A stretch of DNA of 64,000 bases from Strigamia acuminata (taxonomy: Eukaryota; Arthropoda; Chilopoda; Geophilomorpha; Linotaeniidae): NCBI GenBank assembly GCA_949358305.1, contig OX442316.1, positions 9,860,001 to 9,924,000 of the forward strand, read 5' to 3'. Position numbers and translations under genes: made by a program. Positions within the stretch are counted from its first letter, which is position 1, and each line of letters opens with the position of its first letter. Positions 20,801 through 37,719 of the stretch are shown here, in pieces. The notes under the pieces are model-generated. The model was not told where the DNA came from, made no database searches, and saw only the letters and a list, made by a program, of their open reading frames with translations.

Positions 20801-21064
20801 CCCTTGGAAACAGGGACTCGTTCACTGCCATCGAGGGATGATGAGGAGGGCCAAGTCAGCATCCGCATGCAGTTGCCTGGTTGTCGGTGCAGGAACACGG
20901 TTCTGGTGTACGTCATCGTCCCCACCCCTTCGAAACATTTGCACTGAATTGATTGCACATAGATGAACTGATGATCGCTTCGTCAAATTTATGTTTCTAC
21001 CAAGAAAGCTGCAATTGAAACTCGCGCAAGGTTGACTTCCGTCTCCTCCCCCGCGCGTACAATC
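17860..21064 (+). other. Probable DYRK intron, first part
   Basis: No exon is supported apart from the candidates listed separately. It includes a CT-rich run at about 18,390-18,410, an A-rich tract near 18,910-18,950 and the hAT MITE at 19,344. From about 20,740 to 21,064 the base composition becomes markedly GC- and CpG-richer, as expected of a promoter or 5' UTR in front of the small exon at 21065. Confidence 0.4.
19344..19498 (+). mobile_element. hAT-type MITE, copy 1 (155 bp)
   Basis: The GC-rich 155-bp element begins CAGTGCTGGACTGG and ends CCAGTCCAGCCCTG, 14-bp terminal inverted repeats with one mismatch. It is flanked by a perfect 8-bp direct repeat AATCACAA (19336-19343 and 19499-19506). 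An 8-bp target duplication with CAG-type ends is the hAT signature. A second copy lies at 61536-61690 in the opposite orientation. Confidence 0.9.
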
Positions 21065-21079
21065 ATGTTGGCTGTGGAG
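21065..21079 (+). CDS. Candidate alternative first coding exon (MLAVE) of the DYRK gene
   Basis: ATG TTG GCT GTG GAG is followed at once by a consensus donor, GAG|GTAAGT, and ends in phase 0, the phase needed for the exon at 31764. The 300 bp upstream are GC- and CpG-rich compared with the surroundings. The coding part is only five codons, so this rests on the donor, the phase and the promoter-like context. Confidence 0.35.
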
Positions 21080-24000
21080 GTAAGTGCAGCAAGGGTTAAT
21101 AATCTGCTAAATTAACGGTATAAATAAATAAGATAAACAAGTGTTTCACATTTGCTCGATGCATGTTCAAAAATCGTGTAATTAAAGAGAGAGAGAAGAA
21201 AAAAAAAGTAATTTATTCTCGTTGTTTGCACGGCTTAATGAGAGATTGATTGATGACTAGGGCAATGCATTTATCGTTATTCTAGACGAAAAATTACTGA
21301 CAACTTTATCCCCTCCACTCTCGCCACGTGTTCGATCTCATTTACTTCCTCCTTTCCCCCACCCATTATTTTTTCCTGCATATTTCTGCGCTTACTCATG
21401 ATCCCCTCTAGTGCTTGCACATACAGTGGGGGTAAATAATGGTAAAAAGGCGTTGCTGTGTGGCAATGACTGATACAAATATAGCATCGGCAGGCACTGG
21501 ATGCATTTTTCAGTCTAGGGAGGAAAAAAAATCATCCACATCCTTGTTTGGATGCCAAATAGATGAGCAACACTAAACAACACAAGTAGAAGGAAATCTC
21601 GTGTCAGGGTCATCACTCCCTTGCGTTTATCTGAGGGTTTTTATCATTAATAGGTAGTGCAATAGCCTAAAAAGTTGCTTGCAGTGCATTAACATTTTTG
21701 CATATCTGAAATGACCAATTTTATGGTGGTTTTTGAGGGATTCTTTGATTGTTGATTTGAGGTTTATGGTAAATTGAATTTGAGGTTGTGAGTGCAGAAT
21801 TTTAAAAGCCAATTAAGGAAACCATATGGCTGAAATTTATGGTATAAATGGGGATAATGTGATGCTACGTTTATTTTTTAATAATATCTGGTGCAAATCT
21901 TTACTTCCTGGTGTTTGATATGGAATTTGATGGAGTTTATTGGCATCGGTTGTTTACTACTCGTGGTGCATTTTATTCTTGTATTTATTGATTTTATTTT
22001 TAAGTTTGCGAGGTATTTTGGGAGTAGTGCGATTGACATCCGCGATGACAACTCGGCGCTTAGTCACTTTACCGGCTTTTGGACTTGGTTAATTTCGGTA
22101 TTGCTTTGTTGATGTATGTGAAGGTCAATAGTCTCCTAATGCTCTGCCCTCCCATGCTGATTGCTATAAATGTCGGAATTATCTTTTCTTGCAAAGAATT
22201 TCATTCTTGAAGATGGCGCAATTGAATGCTTGCCAAAATTTCAGTCACGGGAATATATTTTTTTTTATTTCTTTAATGTTTTTTTTTTTGGATATAGAGA
22301 TTTATTTGTTTTCGTGATTTTCTTAATGCATGTTTTTGTGTCATATTAAAAGAATTGGTTCGGTTGCTAAGCGACTGATAATGGCTGCGCATTCTGCGGT
22401 GCAATACGGAATTTTTTGCTTTCTTTTTTTTTATTGCAAATAGTATGTTATTTTCTGTTTAATATAGCTTCTATTCTTGTTCAGTCGTTTGCACAACATA
22501 AAGGGATGAATTTTAGCAATTAGGCATTCTTTCTGCTCCAAAATAAGTTTACAATTTTTGCCACAAGTGGTACATGTGCATGTGTAGTTGTGTACTCTAT
22601 TGGATTGCGTTATAAACACGAACAAAAGAAAAAATCTACGCCTAAAGTAATAAAAAAAAACATTGCAAAAATGGGGGAAATAATCAATTCTTTAATGAAA
22701 TATGATTGAAATGAATGGTGCACGTTGTTACGATGCAGAATATTTGTGTTGCCCATTGTATATCTTAACTAAATAAAACAAACATGGTCAAAAGTATTAA
22801 TCCTCGCCTTAAGATGTTGTTAATAAAAGGGAAACATTAGCTTTGAAACATCGTCTTTAAATTTTTGATTATAACCGATTTCTCCCCACTAACCATGATT
22901 AGGGAATTGAGGAGTGGTTTTAAAACATTTTTCAGATGAGATGATGACTGTTTTGTAGAGGTCAGTGACTGGGTTAAAGAGTTAGAATCATTTCCATGGA
23001 ATTGACCAACAAATTCGAGCAATCAGTCTTATTGATTTTGAGGATGATGAAGGTAAAAAGACTTAACACTTGACAGATTGGTTGTATTTTCAAATTGGTG
23101 ACCTAAATTCTATAACTAGAATCTAGAATCCTTGGCACGTGAGCAGCCTTGGGCGTTTGCCTCCTCATCGTACTGATATGATTCAGGTGTCATCCACATC
23201 GTTCTCGGTAGAGGAGGCCGTTGAAAAAGAGTCTTTGATTGCGTGATATGTTTTATATTTTGAGAAATGGAGGGATAACTCATTAGATAAAAATTGATCG
23301 ACGAAAATTACCTGGAATGAATGACTAGGTAATGGGCGATGGATTATTGATTTCTTTTTAATGAGAAAATAAAAAAAGTATTTTTTTTTTCTTCTAATGT
23401 AATTTATTATTGTATTTGTCATCAAAAAATTCTTAAACTTTTTTTGCTGGTTTGTATGTGGCTCGAATGAATTATTCATTCATTTTTCTACATGACATGA
23501 CAGCAAAAGAAATGGAGGAATCCGAACTGTAAACAAAGTGATGTAAAATGTTTGTCTGTGAATAATTTATTGACGGAAAAAACATGGAGGAATGTGGCGT
23601 TGAATCACGAGATTTTGACACCCAAAAAGAAAAAGTAATGTAGACCATTTTCTTTTGATTGTGCGTCATGAGTACGAGATTGTATTTAAATTATTTGAAA
23701 TTAACCCCACTCGTTCGTCGATAAAACTGATTTTTTTTTTATTAGGCCTTTGAGAATGATTTTATAACTCGTGAAAATTCAATCATGAAAATGCATTTTT
23801 TATTGTTAAACAAAAAAATTAATGGTCGTTTGGCAAAGTAACCATTTTCTCATCATTTGGACGCGGTTCCTGTTTGGCCTTGCAGTGTACGGTGTATTGG
23901 AAATCAATAGAGTTGAAGAGGAGAAAATAGATCCAGAGTTCGAGTCGGGTTTGCCTGAACCGACGAAGGACCAGAGCCGGAGTAATCGAGTAATAACTCG

Positions 24001-26297
24001 TGGCTTTGTCGTGTCAATCAGCTGGAAATAGCCTTGATTAGTCCTTGGTGATGCCATAGGGTTGACCACACCTCAGCCTTGTTGTGTTTAAGGTGTGGTA
24101 AAAGTGCACGCATGTGTGAGAATTTCTCTCATTTGTTTTTACCTGATGGTACGCTTGATTGGATGAAATGGAGCCGTTAACTTAAAACAATAATGCCTTG
24201 TCTCTCAAGTATGGCCATTTTTCTTCTTGCTTCTAAGTCGTCTTCGTCTGATAGTGATAACTCAAGTCCTGATGTGATAAAAGTAAGAGCTATTAATTTT
24301 TTTTTGTAGTCTATTTTAAGTAAGTTACATATCACTTAGATATATGCATTTACAAGGTTTTTAATACCATTAGTGTGACACGATTTATGTTATTTATTTA
24401 ATTTTATTTTTAAATGTGATTTAAAATGACAGTTCAGTGCTCGCAGAAATGACTTGTGAATAAATAATATTGGGAGTTGGTATATAAGGAAGTGTAGTAG
24501 AATTAAATGTGTTTTTTTTTTCTCTTCTTTTGGGTGCATAATTTGGTATTAAGATTTGAGTCAAGGATTATGAAATTTCATAAAGTTCTAGAGGGAGGGA
24601 GGAAAAATGCGGGACATTTCCTTTCACATGTGTAAATGTGGGGCGTGTGTATTCTCATTACATCATTTTTCCACTTGTTTCACAAGAATGTTTGTATCAA
24701 TATTTACACACTACTTTCTCATATTTAATTTTAAGCGTGTTATTGTTTTTTGAGGTTAAAACCTGGTTTTGTTTTTGTTTTTCGTAAATCTCGCACTAGG
24801 GGTTTTGATTGTAAATAGGATTTTCTATTATATAATAATTTTTTAGAGGAAGTAGAATTTTTGTTTCAATTTTTGTGGTTGTTTTTCGAGTAGAATAAGA
24901 ATAAATTTGTTTTTGTAAATTTGAAAATGCGCACGTAATTAGGCCATACGCCATGTAAAAGTAAGTTATCGAGACGTTTATATTGAAAAACAATAGCAAC
25001 AGAAAGTTATTTGTATCCTTTGTTTGTAAAAGCAAAACAAAGCAATTTTAAAAATTGATTACGGATATGGGATGATGAAATTGAAGTTGTATACAATGCG
25101 AAACAAGAGATTTGAGAAATATAATGAACAAGAAGAAAAACAAAGTCCGTCTGGGAATTGGTTGTAATAAATATATTTTTATTGATAGCTATTTTATTTT
25201 CTTCACTTTGAGTGATACAAAAACGGAGTACCTGATAAATAATTAGTTGCTAATTACGAACCTTGAGAACTCTTCTTTTAATGCCACAACAAGGCCAGGA
25301 AGAAAAATGTTTTGATATGATAAAAGGGTTAATTAGAGGAAGACAATTTGTTATTTCATATCCTTTATTTTTCCGTATTTAGTTTTTGTTTTGCATTTTG
25401 ATTGTGCTGAATCAGGTTTTTCTGTTGCTCGTGATAATTACGAAGGTTGTTTAGGTAGAGAAAAGAGGGAGGTTGCTAAGTGAAACTGCAGGAAACTAGT
25501 TTCTTTTTTTTTTATTCAGGGCAACTATTGTAATATTATTTATCGTTTTAAACAAGGGAGGGAGTTAAAGAGGAAGACCAAAGACGAGATGATAGTGGTG
25601 GGTGAAGGACAGCAGGAGGTCCACCCGTGAACGGATTCATACACAATAGACGGAACTGAAAAGAGACAATTCATGCTCTAGATACGGCTGATATAATCCC
25701 TGGTTGGTTAGAGAACAAATCTTTAACCGATATTATCTACTCGTAACCCAGTTTGAATTTGAAATGGGAAATAAAAGACGAAATAATATATTATTATCAA
25801 CATAAAATGTTTTATTAAAAAAATTTAGTGGAGTATTTATCGATTTTGATTTATTTGTTTGGCATGAGCTTGTTCACGATTCACCTTTAATGAGTTTTTA
25901 AGATGATGTTAATCGTGGAACATCAAGGGTCAATGAATTCATGTTGACGAGATGTTTTACGTTTTATTGTTTGTAAACAAAATTTCGATTTAAAATAAAA
26001 AGGCCGTTGGAAAAGCAATCTCGGTGAGCAATGAAGCAAACGAAACGATTACGCTGGTATTTTTTTGTCAAATCGACACAGAAAGCGTGATACGAGCACA
26101 TTCTGGACGCATTACTAGCACGTATCGGTATTTTGTTGGTGTGGCGTAGAGTGGACTCTGACTCGTCCCCCTGCAGGTGAAAGTCACACGTAAGTACGTG
26201 TGACGACGGTAATAAAATAAGGGTGGCCATGCACGCATTCATTAAGCAGCCGGTCACTCTTTCACCGTATTCCTCCCCTTGACCACTCAAGTGGCAC
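21080..26297 (+). other. Probable DYRK intron, middle part
   Basis: AT-rich DNA with poly-T tracts. The short open frames here (for example around 23,180-24,070) are low in complexity and lack matching splice signals. A perfect palindrome TCACACGTA-AG-TACGTGTGA lies at 26184-26203, just upstream of the next GC-rich block. No other element is supported. Confidence 0.4.
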
Positions 26298-26348
26298 ATG
26301 GATCCTGCTGGCCTGAAAACCTGCAAACTTTGCGAGGAAGTTGCAAAT
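26298..26348 (+). CDS. Weak candidate alternative first exon (17 codons)
   Basis: ATG at 26298 gives MDPAGLKTCKLCEEVAN, then GTAAGG, in phase 0 for the exon at 31764. The base before the donor is T rather than G, which weakens it. It sits at the left edge of a GC-rich, promoter-like block (26.3-27.05 kb). It could equally be chance. Confidence 0.2.
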
Positions 26349-26738
26349 GTAAGGAGAGGATTATTATTATATATATTTTTTTCCCGTAATTTTCTTTTTC
26401 ATTTCCCACAAGATGGTTGTCACTATTTGGTCGACCTCTTGACCAAACGTTTGTTTGCCGCCCTATCAGCTGTTGTAAACAGAGTTGAAAACACCTCGTT
26501 GGAGGCGCTGTAAAGTTTAATTGGCGTGCGCAATACGCTGTGAGGCTAGCGAATAACTTCTGAAGGCAGCGGCCAACGGAAACTCTCCTGCCGAGTTGTG
26601 TAGTTGCAACAAGTTGGTCTAGTGAGTCCTCACTCACGAGTTCCTCCGGCGCAGGGGACAATGTCCTGGGATTTCCCTTTCGGATTGCTCGTGTTTTTGA
26701 TCGGTTGATTTCGTGTTTGTTTACACGCGAGCAAGCCA

Positions 26739-27050
26739 ATGAAGACCCCAGCTGACGCCATGTGGTTTGCAGTCTCCATGTTCCCCCCAGACACGCGAGG
26801 AGGACCTTTATCCCCACTCCGAGCTCTACCTCCTCCACCAGCCTGCTGGCACGGTTGGTGTTACGTACCGGATTGTAGGTGCACAGACTGCGTTTATGCT
26901 CATCGGTATCCGAGTACCGTTCGGTATAACCGGTGGGGAAGCTTGGCGGACCTCCGCCGTGGGGAAGAGAATGAACCAGTACCACCCATTCCTCGCCCAC
27001 GCAACCCCCAGCACAGGTTATTAAGGCAGCAGTCAATGACAGTTGAACGG
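26739..27050 (+). CDS. Candidate alternative first exon (104 codons) in a GC-rich block
   Basis: The frame from ATG 26739 stays open for 104 codons to a donor, GAACGG|GTAAAA (27050/27051), in phase 0, again the phase of the exon at 31764. It contains a proline-rich run (LPPPPACW, PVPPIPRPRNP) and ends RQQSMTVER. The block is CpG-rich and both strands are open over long stretches, so composition alone could explain the frame. A shorter start at the internal ATG of SMTVER is possible. Confidence 0.3.
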
Positions 27051-30000
27051 GTAAAATACATTTATTTTCTTTTATTATTTCGTATTTAGTACAGTAGGTA
27101 ATGAAAGTTTTGTTTCGAATTTTTAACTATAAATAGTTGTGTGAATTATTTATGAGTAAGTTGGAAGTGATTATAACCAAAATATGAACAAAAACAAAGC
27201 AGTAGAGAATGACAATAACATTTGTAGGCTAACGCCCTTTTCGGCTTGTGAAGTCTGAAAGTCTCCCAGGAGCCACAGTCAAGGACATCATGTTGAATAA
27301 TTTTTAATTTATTATAACTTTTACAAAAAGTTTCTTATCGCATACTTGTGAGACATTTCGTGTACTGTATTATAAAATTACAGCTTTTTTTTTTTTTTTT
27401 TTTTTTTTGAAAAATTCATCAGGGATAAAAAATTATTATCAGGGGTTTTAATGATGACAAGCCATTTTATTTTTTTTGATCGATGATGATGTCGCGTACA
27501 GGTGAAAATTCACACATTGAACTCTGCACGAGGGGGCGTTGGGGGGACAGTGAACCGGATTATTCCACTTTATCGTCTAAGATCTGCAAAATAGTTGCAC
27601 TTTATCAAATAACTTAATCTGAACCTTCAACATTTCCATAAATCATCATATTTTGAATATTTCATACGTATTTATTGATTTTATTATTTTAAAAAAAAAT
27701 TATTTAAATTTTGCCATTGTCCTGCCACATGCAATGTGTTTTTTTAATTGTCACCTTGGGAAACAATAAAAAGTACTGTTTAATCTAGGGTTGTTTGTTG
27801 TTAAGGTTTTTAATTGTCGAAGGTCGCAGGTTCATGTCCCCTTGTTTTCATTTCCTTCAATTATTTCACTTGACGTCACTGGCGACTAGTCATGAAGGAT
27901 TCGAGACTTGCACTGGCGATTTTTTTTCATTTGCCCCTAAAAATCTCCAGTTCATAAACCTCTCACCTTTGTGGCTAGAAGATGACCTCCCCACCCACAT
28001 AGGTTAGTCGAGAAGCCAGGAAGAAGAAAAAGAATGAACTACGACCTTGATGGCAGGTTCTTAGATGCCCCAAGAGACTGCTCGTGTGGTCTATTAATAG
28101 TGGATGAAATTATAGGTTTGATTTTTTAAATAAATTTATTTTTTCAATTTGAAATGTTTTACGTAAAAGTTCGAAGGAAGGATAACTCATTATATTTTTC
28201 AAAAAAAATTAAATTAGTTAGATTATTGTGCAATATTGCAAATTGGCAAGTGGTTTGCATTGAATTGTTGAGTGTAATGTATGGTCGCTTTCAACGATGA
28301 CTATATATGGGACGGAGAGAATAAGAAAAAAAGGAAATTAAATTTCAAGATTTTTCAAGTTGAATTCCTTGTTCCTAAACTTGTCTGTCTAATAAGCTGG
28401 GAAATTGCAACATGGATTTTTTTATATTGCATCTGACAAATTTTATCCTTACGGAATAATTAACTTCAACTGGTGTTGGATTATGGCGAGGTTATAAAAA
28501 TGTAGTTTGAAATTAGATTTTTACAGTCTCGTTTGAGTTGCACAAAAAATAGAGCTACACACAATCAGGTTTCAAGGAAAATTGAAAATATTAAAGGTAG
28601 TATTTCAAACTCATGTTTTTTGTTGCTATTTTTTCTATGATTACATGCTGGTTGGAGTGACTCCCATGCCTTTAAATGGAGAAGGTGAAATATTTTTATC
28701 TCATGGTCTTTGAGGGGGTTTCGTGTTTAAATGCCATTCCTTGTTGGCTAGGGGGAAAAAAATTAGATGTGTAATGAATGTGAAATTAAATTATTAAATT
28801 GAGGGATGTCTGACCCTTAGAATTTATTTATACTTTCTTTTTTATTGTAATTAATGTTTTTGTATAATTTAAAAGCGAATTTCACAGGTGTTTTGTTATG
28901 TGTGGGCTCTATACTTGCAAGACAATGTTTAATGCAAGTGAAATGGGTGTAGGCTGATGTTCGCTTTTGACGTCATGATTCATAAGAGGATATAAAACAT
29001 ACATTACCGTACTGGTACATGAAGAAATGAGTGTTGCTCAGTGGTCAATGTGTGTTTTTTTTTTACTTAAGGGTTTGCTTTTAATCGACTTACTCACGCT
29101 TGGCTTATTTAAGGAAGTACAAATTACACAGAGGATCAAGGACAAAAGGGCAGCAACTAAAAAAATATATAATAAGTTACAACAATAGATGCAAGTCCAA
29201 AATGGCTCTTCCAAATGGAAGTTAGGAGGATTGTGGTGCCCTGCTTCCTTCCTTTTCCTTGAAAATTACTGCCAGGAATTGATTTATTCAATACAAGGCA
29301 GCGGGGATTTTTTTTCTTTAGTGCATTTGAATGTGTGAGTGTGTGACAAGATTGAATAAAATATTAAATAGTGTTTTTGTTACTTTACATGTGATTTTTT
29401 TCCACTCTGTAATGTGCAAGTGGGTTTTTTTTTGTTGGGAAAAAAACGCATTAGGAAAAAAGAGGGATGAGTCATAAAAGAAATGTAAGTTTAAATTTTA
29501 AAAGAAGGCTGGGAAACTTGGCAAAGTTCTAAACTTTATAGAATGTAAAAAATATAAGTGTCATCTATAGACAGTAAAGCCTATTCATCACGTTATGACA
29601 CGATGTAATGAATAGAAGACAGTGTGTGTCAATAAATTAAGTAAATATTTTATTAATGAAAGTAGTAAAAATAACTAAATAATCTTGTTCGTGGTGAATT
29701 AAAATTATGAGTAAATAAAAGGAAAAGTATGTTAGGTGAGCAAGGGCTTTTCCTATGCTAATTCAGCAGCTGGACAGTGCATTGAAATGAAATGAACGGC
29801 CTTTAAACCAGATGTTGAATGCCCAGGTGAAAGTCTGACAGGTGTAGGTTCTGTAAAAGGATGTGAGTTTGAATTACACAAAAGAAATTTTATATTGTTC
29901 ATTTCCTTTTATTTGCCGTTTATACTTTGTCCCTGAAATTGACTGTGATGCGAGTGCAATGTCACCTCCTTAATTACCATAGAAACTGATAAAAATCAGC

Positions 30001-31763
30001 GCTTTGGCTGCATTGCGTTACTGTCAAGTCATTGGTCTTTGAAGAACGAATAATGAGATTGGAGCAGCAAACTTGTTCCATAACAACCACTGTAAACACT
30101 TTTAAAATGAAAAAAGAAATTTTTTTTTTCTGGTTTTTATTTTGATGAAACTTTCAATTAAAGGGAAATTAATGTGAAGGACAATTACGTAGAGAGCAAA
30201 AATGGCCTTGACAAAATCACCGCTGCTTTTATTTCCCAAGATTGTTTTGTTGAAATCTTATTATATATATTTATTCAGATTTATTTTTTGTTTGACTGTA
30301 ACTGAGACTTAGGTTGGGAAAAAAATTCCCGCATCTATTTTTAGCTGGTGATGCAGATGCAGTCAATTTATTTAATAGTGAATCAGGGGTTTAGAATGAC
30401 TTAAACATTTCCATTTGAATTTAATTTAATACATTGTAGAATAGACTGTTGCTTGGCAATTAGGAATGCCACTTTTTATGATAGACGGCACTAAAGGCTT
30501 TCCGCTAAATGAATATACTCCACAACGTGCGAGCCTAATTTCTATAGATTTACACACACTTGTTTTTTATGAGATTTAGTTTTTATTTGGTACTTAGATT
30601 TACTGAGTCAGTTTAGCAAAAATATTGCCTACGGTATTGGAAGTTGTTTTTTTCAAGTGATCCCTAGTGAATCTGCATCTAATTGCGTGTTAAAGAGGCA
30701 GTTTAGGGTTTGGAAAAATTAGATTTATAATGGTACATTATAATTGGTTTAACTGAAGCTAAATTATTCAAAATGGCAGTTACTCTTGGCAAACGCTGCG
30801 ATCAATGCTGTGGAACTAGTTCACTTATTTGCTCCATATTTTCTGTTGCTATGGTTACGCTTTGGCGACATCATGTTTGAATATGATTGTTGTTACATAC
30901 TTTTGGTACGTATGAGTATTAATAAAAAAAAAGTATTAAAATCAAATGATACTTGTCAATAAAAATTTATTCTCGGGTTGTCACAAGTTTATTTATTATA
31001 CCTACGTTTAAATGTTGAGTCCTCCCATTCATCTTGAAGGGAAGGTGCAGGTGGGAAGCGTCACTTGTTGCCACAACTTGTTCAAGAGCACATAACTAGA
31101 AAAAAAATGTAATGACAATTACAAGAAAAAATTGCAATGAAGAAATTAAATTTTTAGTAATTGCACGCACTCGGGGGGGGGGGGGGTTTGCACGAAAAAA
31201 AAATAATAATTCGTAAAAAGGTTTGTGCGATGTGATGGATTCTGTGTTGCCATGACAACCGCGTCGCATCTAGTGGGATAAAAGAGCATTGTGCAGGGAA
31301 CACGTGCACCAGAGACGACATTCGATTGGCAGAATTGAGCAAGCTAGGCGGTCGTAAACAGGAGGGAAAGATGCTGCCTCTGTTTTGATCTCTGAACATT
31401 GGGTCAATCACAATGATCGAGAGTGATTTTTCTTGGACATGAATTTACCATTCGGTTATTTAACATATCCATGGCATAAGGGAGTGAGAAAACACAGTGA
31501 GGTAGAAATTACTCGTTGTTTTGCTTGTGTATACATTTATTAAATTCCATCTAAATGTCAAAGCGCATGTAATTTTAATGACATGTTTGTAATTGGAAAA
31601 ATTTCTACGAGACTTGTCGTGAAATCAATTTATTTAAGCGGTAAAAAATAACCCAATTGATTTTGTAGAGTAAATAATGGAAAAAATCCAATGTCAGGAC
31701 TTAGAAATCGTGCCTAAAAATAGCTAAGTTGTTTGTTTATCTTTCTTAATTGTTTTTCTTTAG
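27051..31763 (+). other. Probable DYRK intron, last part
   Basis: AT-rich, with a 24-nt T run (27385-27408) and a 14-nt G run (31173-31186). Two sequences resembling RFX X-boxes occur about 0.5-0.9 kb before the next exon: GTTGCTATGGTTAC (30845-30858) and GTTGCCATGACAAC (31246-31259). No coding exon is supported. Confidence 0.4.
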
Positions 31764-35574
<3,811 letters not shown>

Positions 35575-37536
35575 GATTTAATATTTTAAAGGAAGCGGGG
35601 GCTGTTTGTTGTAGTCAATATTAAGAATGACAATGTTGTAGGGTTAAACTAGTAGACGAAGGATTTTATTTGGGTATAGAACAGAAAGAATTATACATAA
35701 ATCTTAAATGTTTTTATTTAATAATAATAATAATAACACTGTAATATTAATTATTGTTTTTAAAATTTTTTAACTTTAAAAATTATTAGGTTGAAAAAAA
35801 GAAATGTAAACGACAATTTTGATAAAAATTGTGTTTTACACAATCAGTGCACTACTTTGAAAAGATTTTAAATTGCAATTGTATTTAACAAAGTTTAAAA
35901 GAAACGAACGAAGTACTTGCATTTATTTTGGGGGAAAGAAAACTTTGCAGTGATTTGGACTGTTCCGGTTTCAGTGTCAGTTTTTAGGTCAGATTGCTTA
36001 TTTTTTTAAACAGTTGTTTAGGATTGTGTTATTTTGTAAGTTTTTGTCTCTTTTATACAAGTTTTATTTCAATTTTTATTTTGTTAAGTGGTTGAATGCT
36101 ATTGCCATTTCGTTATCGTTATCGTAGTGTTTGGTAAAAATTACTAGAAAACTTTTTATTTGACTTTTTAATCTTTGTTTTTATCTTTTAATTAGTTGAG
36201 TGGGCAGCTTAATAATAATTATTATCGTCTCAGTTTATGATGTGATGACAACATTTGTTTTTATTGTGATTCAGGTACATTTTTAGTAACTTAATTCTAA
36301 GATAACTTTTACTATGTCCTGTTGTGTTGTGCTAATATTGTTAAATTTAATGTTGATTATTTTTATTAATGCACACATTGCAGATCACTCTTATCTTTAC
36401 CATGTTTTTAATTATTTAGTAGCAATGACGAGAATGCACAATCTCTGAACGATTTTTCATTCACTGTAATCTTTGTGCTTAAATAACCGTTAAAAAAAAT
36501 ACAGTATAAATATTTTCTAGTTTTATTAGTGATAATTTGTTTTAGTCAATATATTGTAGATATGTATGTAAAATTGGTCATATCAAGCAATATTTTTCAA
36601 TTGTCAATTCCACTTGCAATTATTTTTGTAAACCCTGAACAGAGAAAAGGACAGCCATCACTGTATGTATTGCAAGCTTTAGCTTGTCACTGCCCATGCA
36701 TTTGAAGTTACACTTGTAATGAAAAGAAAAAAATATAATAACGTTATATGTAAAATGTTTAAAAAAAAAAAGTAAAACCAAAATGTTGTATATAGAAAAA
36801 AATAACACTCACTTTTTAAAAAAAAAATTGTTTGTTCACACAGTTTTGGGATGCAGTTGTTGTGTAGAACTGTTAAAGTTTGATGTTAATGTAAATATTT
36901 TGAAGTGCACGGCTTCGTTCAGGCTTACGTATTTGCAGATGGAAGAAATGAGGGACACTTAGCTCTCCATCTTGAAGTCATACAAAAAAAAACCTCATTT
37001 TGAATCGTGGATTAATTTAATGTATGTTTTGTTTAATTTGAATTGGTTTTTCTTAGGCTTATTTAAAAAATTCTTCTCTCGTAAGATGGGAGCGAAGAGT
37101 TTCTTATTCGTTACGTGAGTTGTTGTTGACAGATTATAATCGCACATCACTGCTTGTAATATTACAACTGCATTTAAAAGTTGACAGGTAAACAATTGTT
37201 GATCTATGGAAAAGTTCGTAGACAATAAATTAACGTTTACATAAAATGCGTCTAATTATTTTGCCTATCACAACAAGGTCGCTTATTTAGTGTCTTCCAC
37301 TCTAACTCCTCTAGCCAATCTCTCTCCCCAACTGCTCACGCGAGGGGAGACTTGGCGAAAGCTTCACTCAGATATAACTAACTTAATGAAACTCAACTGT
37401 CGAAAAAAGTGCAGTCAAAAAGTATCCAGATGAAAAGATTATTGATGGAGAGAAATTAGGTCAGAAAGATTCCATCCTATCAAAGCACACAGACACAGCT
37501 TTCTCTTTGGTGGAGCACTCACCCCACAGAGTGCAA
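35575..37536 (+). other. 3' UTR of the DYRK gene and spacer before Dscam A
   Basis: Very AT-rich. Possible polyadenylation signals occur, for example AATAAA near 37223, but none can be singled out. The last 300 bases are less AT-rich and should include the promoter of the first Dscam gene. No other gene is seen. Confidence 0.4.
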
Positions 37537-37573
37537 CTCTTCCCAGAATCCCCTTCTGCCACCCTCTGTAAGG
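37537..37573 (+). promoter_or_regulatory. Conserved promoter-proximal block of Dscam A
   Basis: CTTCCCAGAATCCC, followed 10-20 nt later by ACCCTCTGTAAGG, is about 180 nt upstream of the start codon. Dscam B has CTTCCCAGAATTCC and ACCCTCTAAGG at almost the same distance, while the flanks have diverged. Conservation between paralogs is the evidence; the binding factor is unknown. Confidence 0.5.
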
Positions 37574-37719
37574 TAAATTCCTCTTTTCAATACTACATGA
37601 GCTCATTTTTTAAATAAAAAGATTGCGTTTTCAGACTGCTACGTCCTTTTTGCGTGCACATTTCTTCGATTAGAAGAATCCAGATCGGAAACATACTGTT
37701 TGACGGGTGTCTCATCACC

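Noticed and set aside
23806-24069. Overlapping frames on both strands near 24 kb
   Set aside because: No recognisable protein feature and no matching splice signals inside the long DYRK intron.
26287-27036. 249-codon minus-strand open frame
   Set aside because: It lies in a GC- and CpG-rich block where both strands are open by composition, has no domain, and overlaps a plus-strand candidate exon with a donor.
27385-27408. 24-nt T run, and a 14-nt G run at 31173-31186
   Set aside because: Simple homopolymers; noted only as possible assembly weak points.
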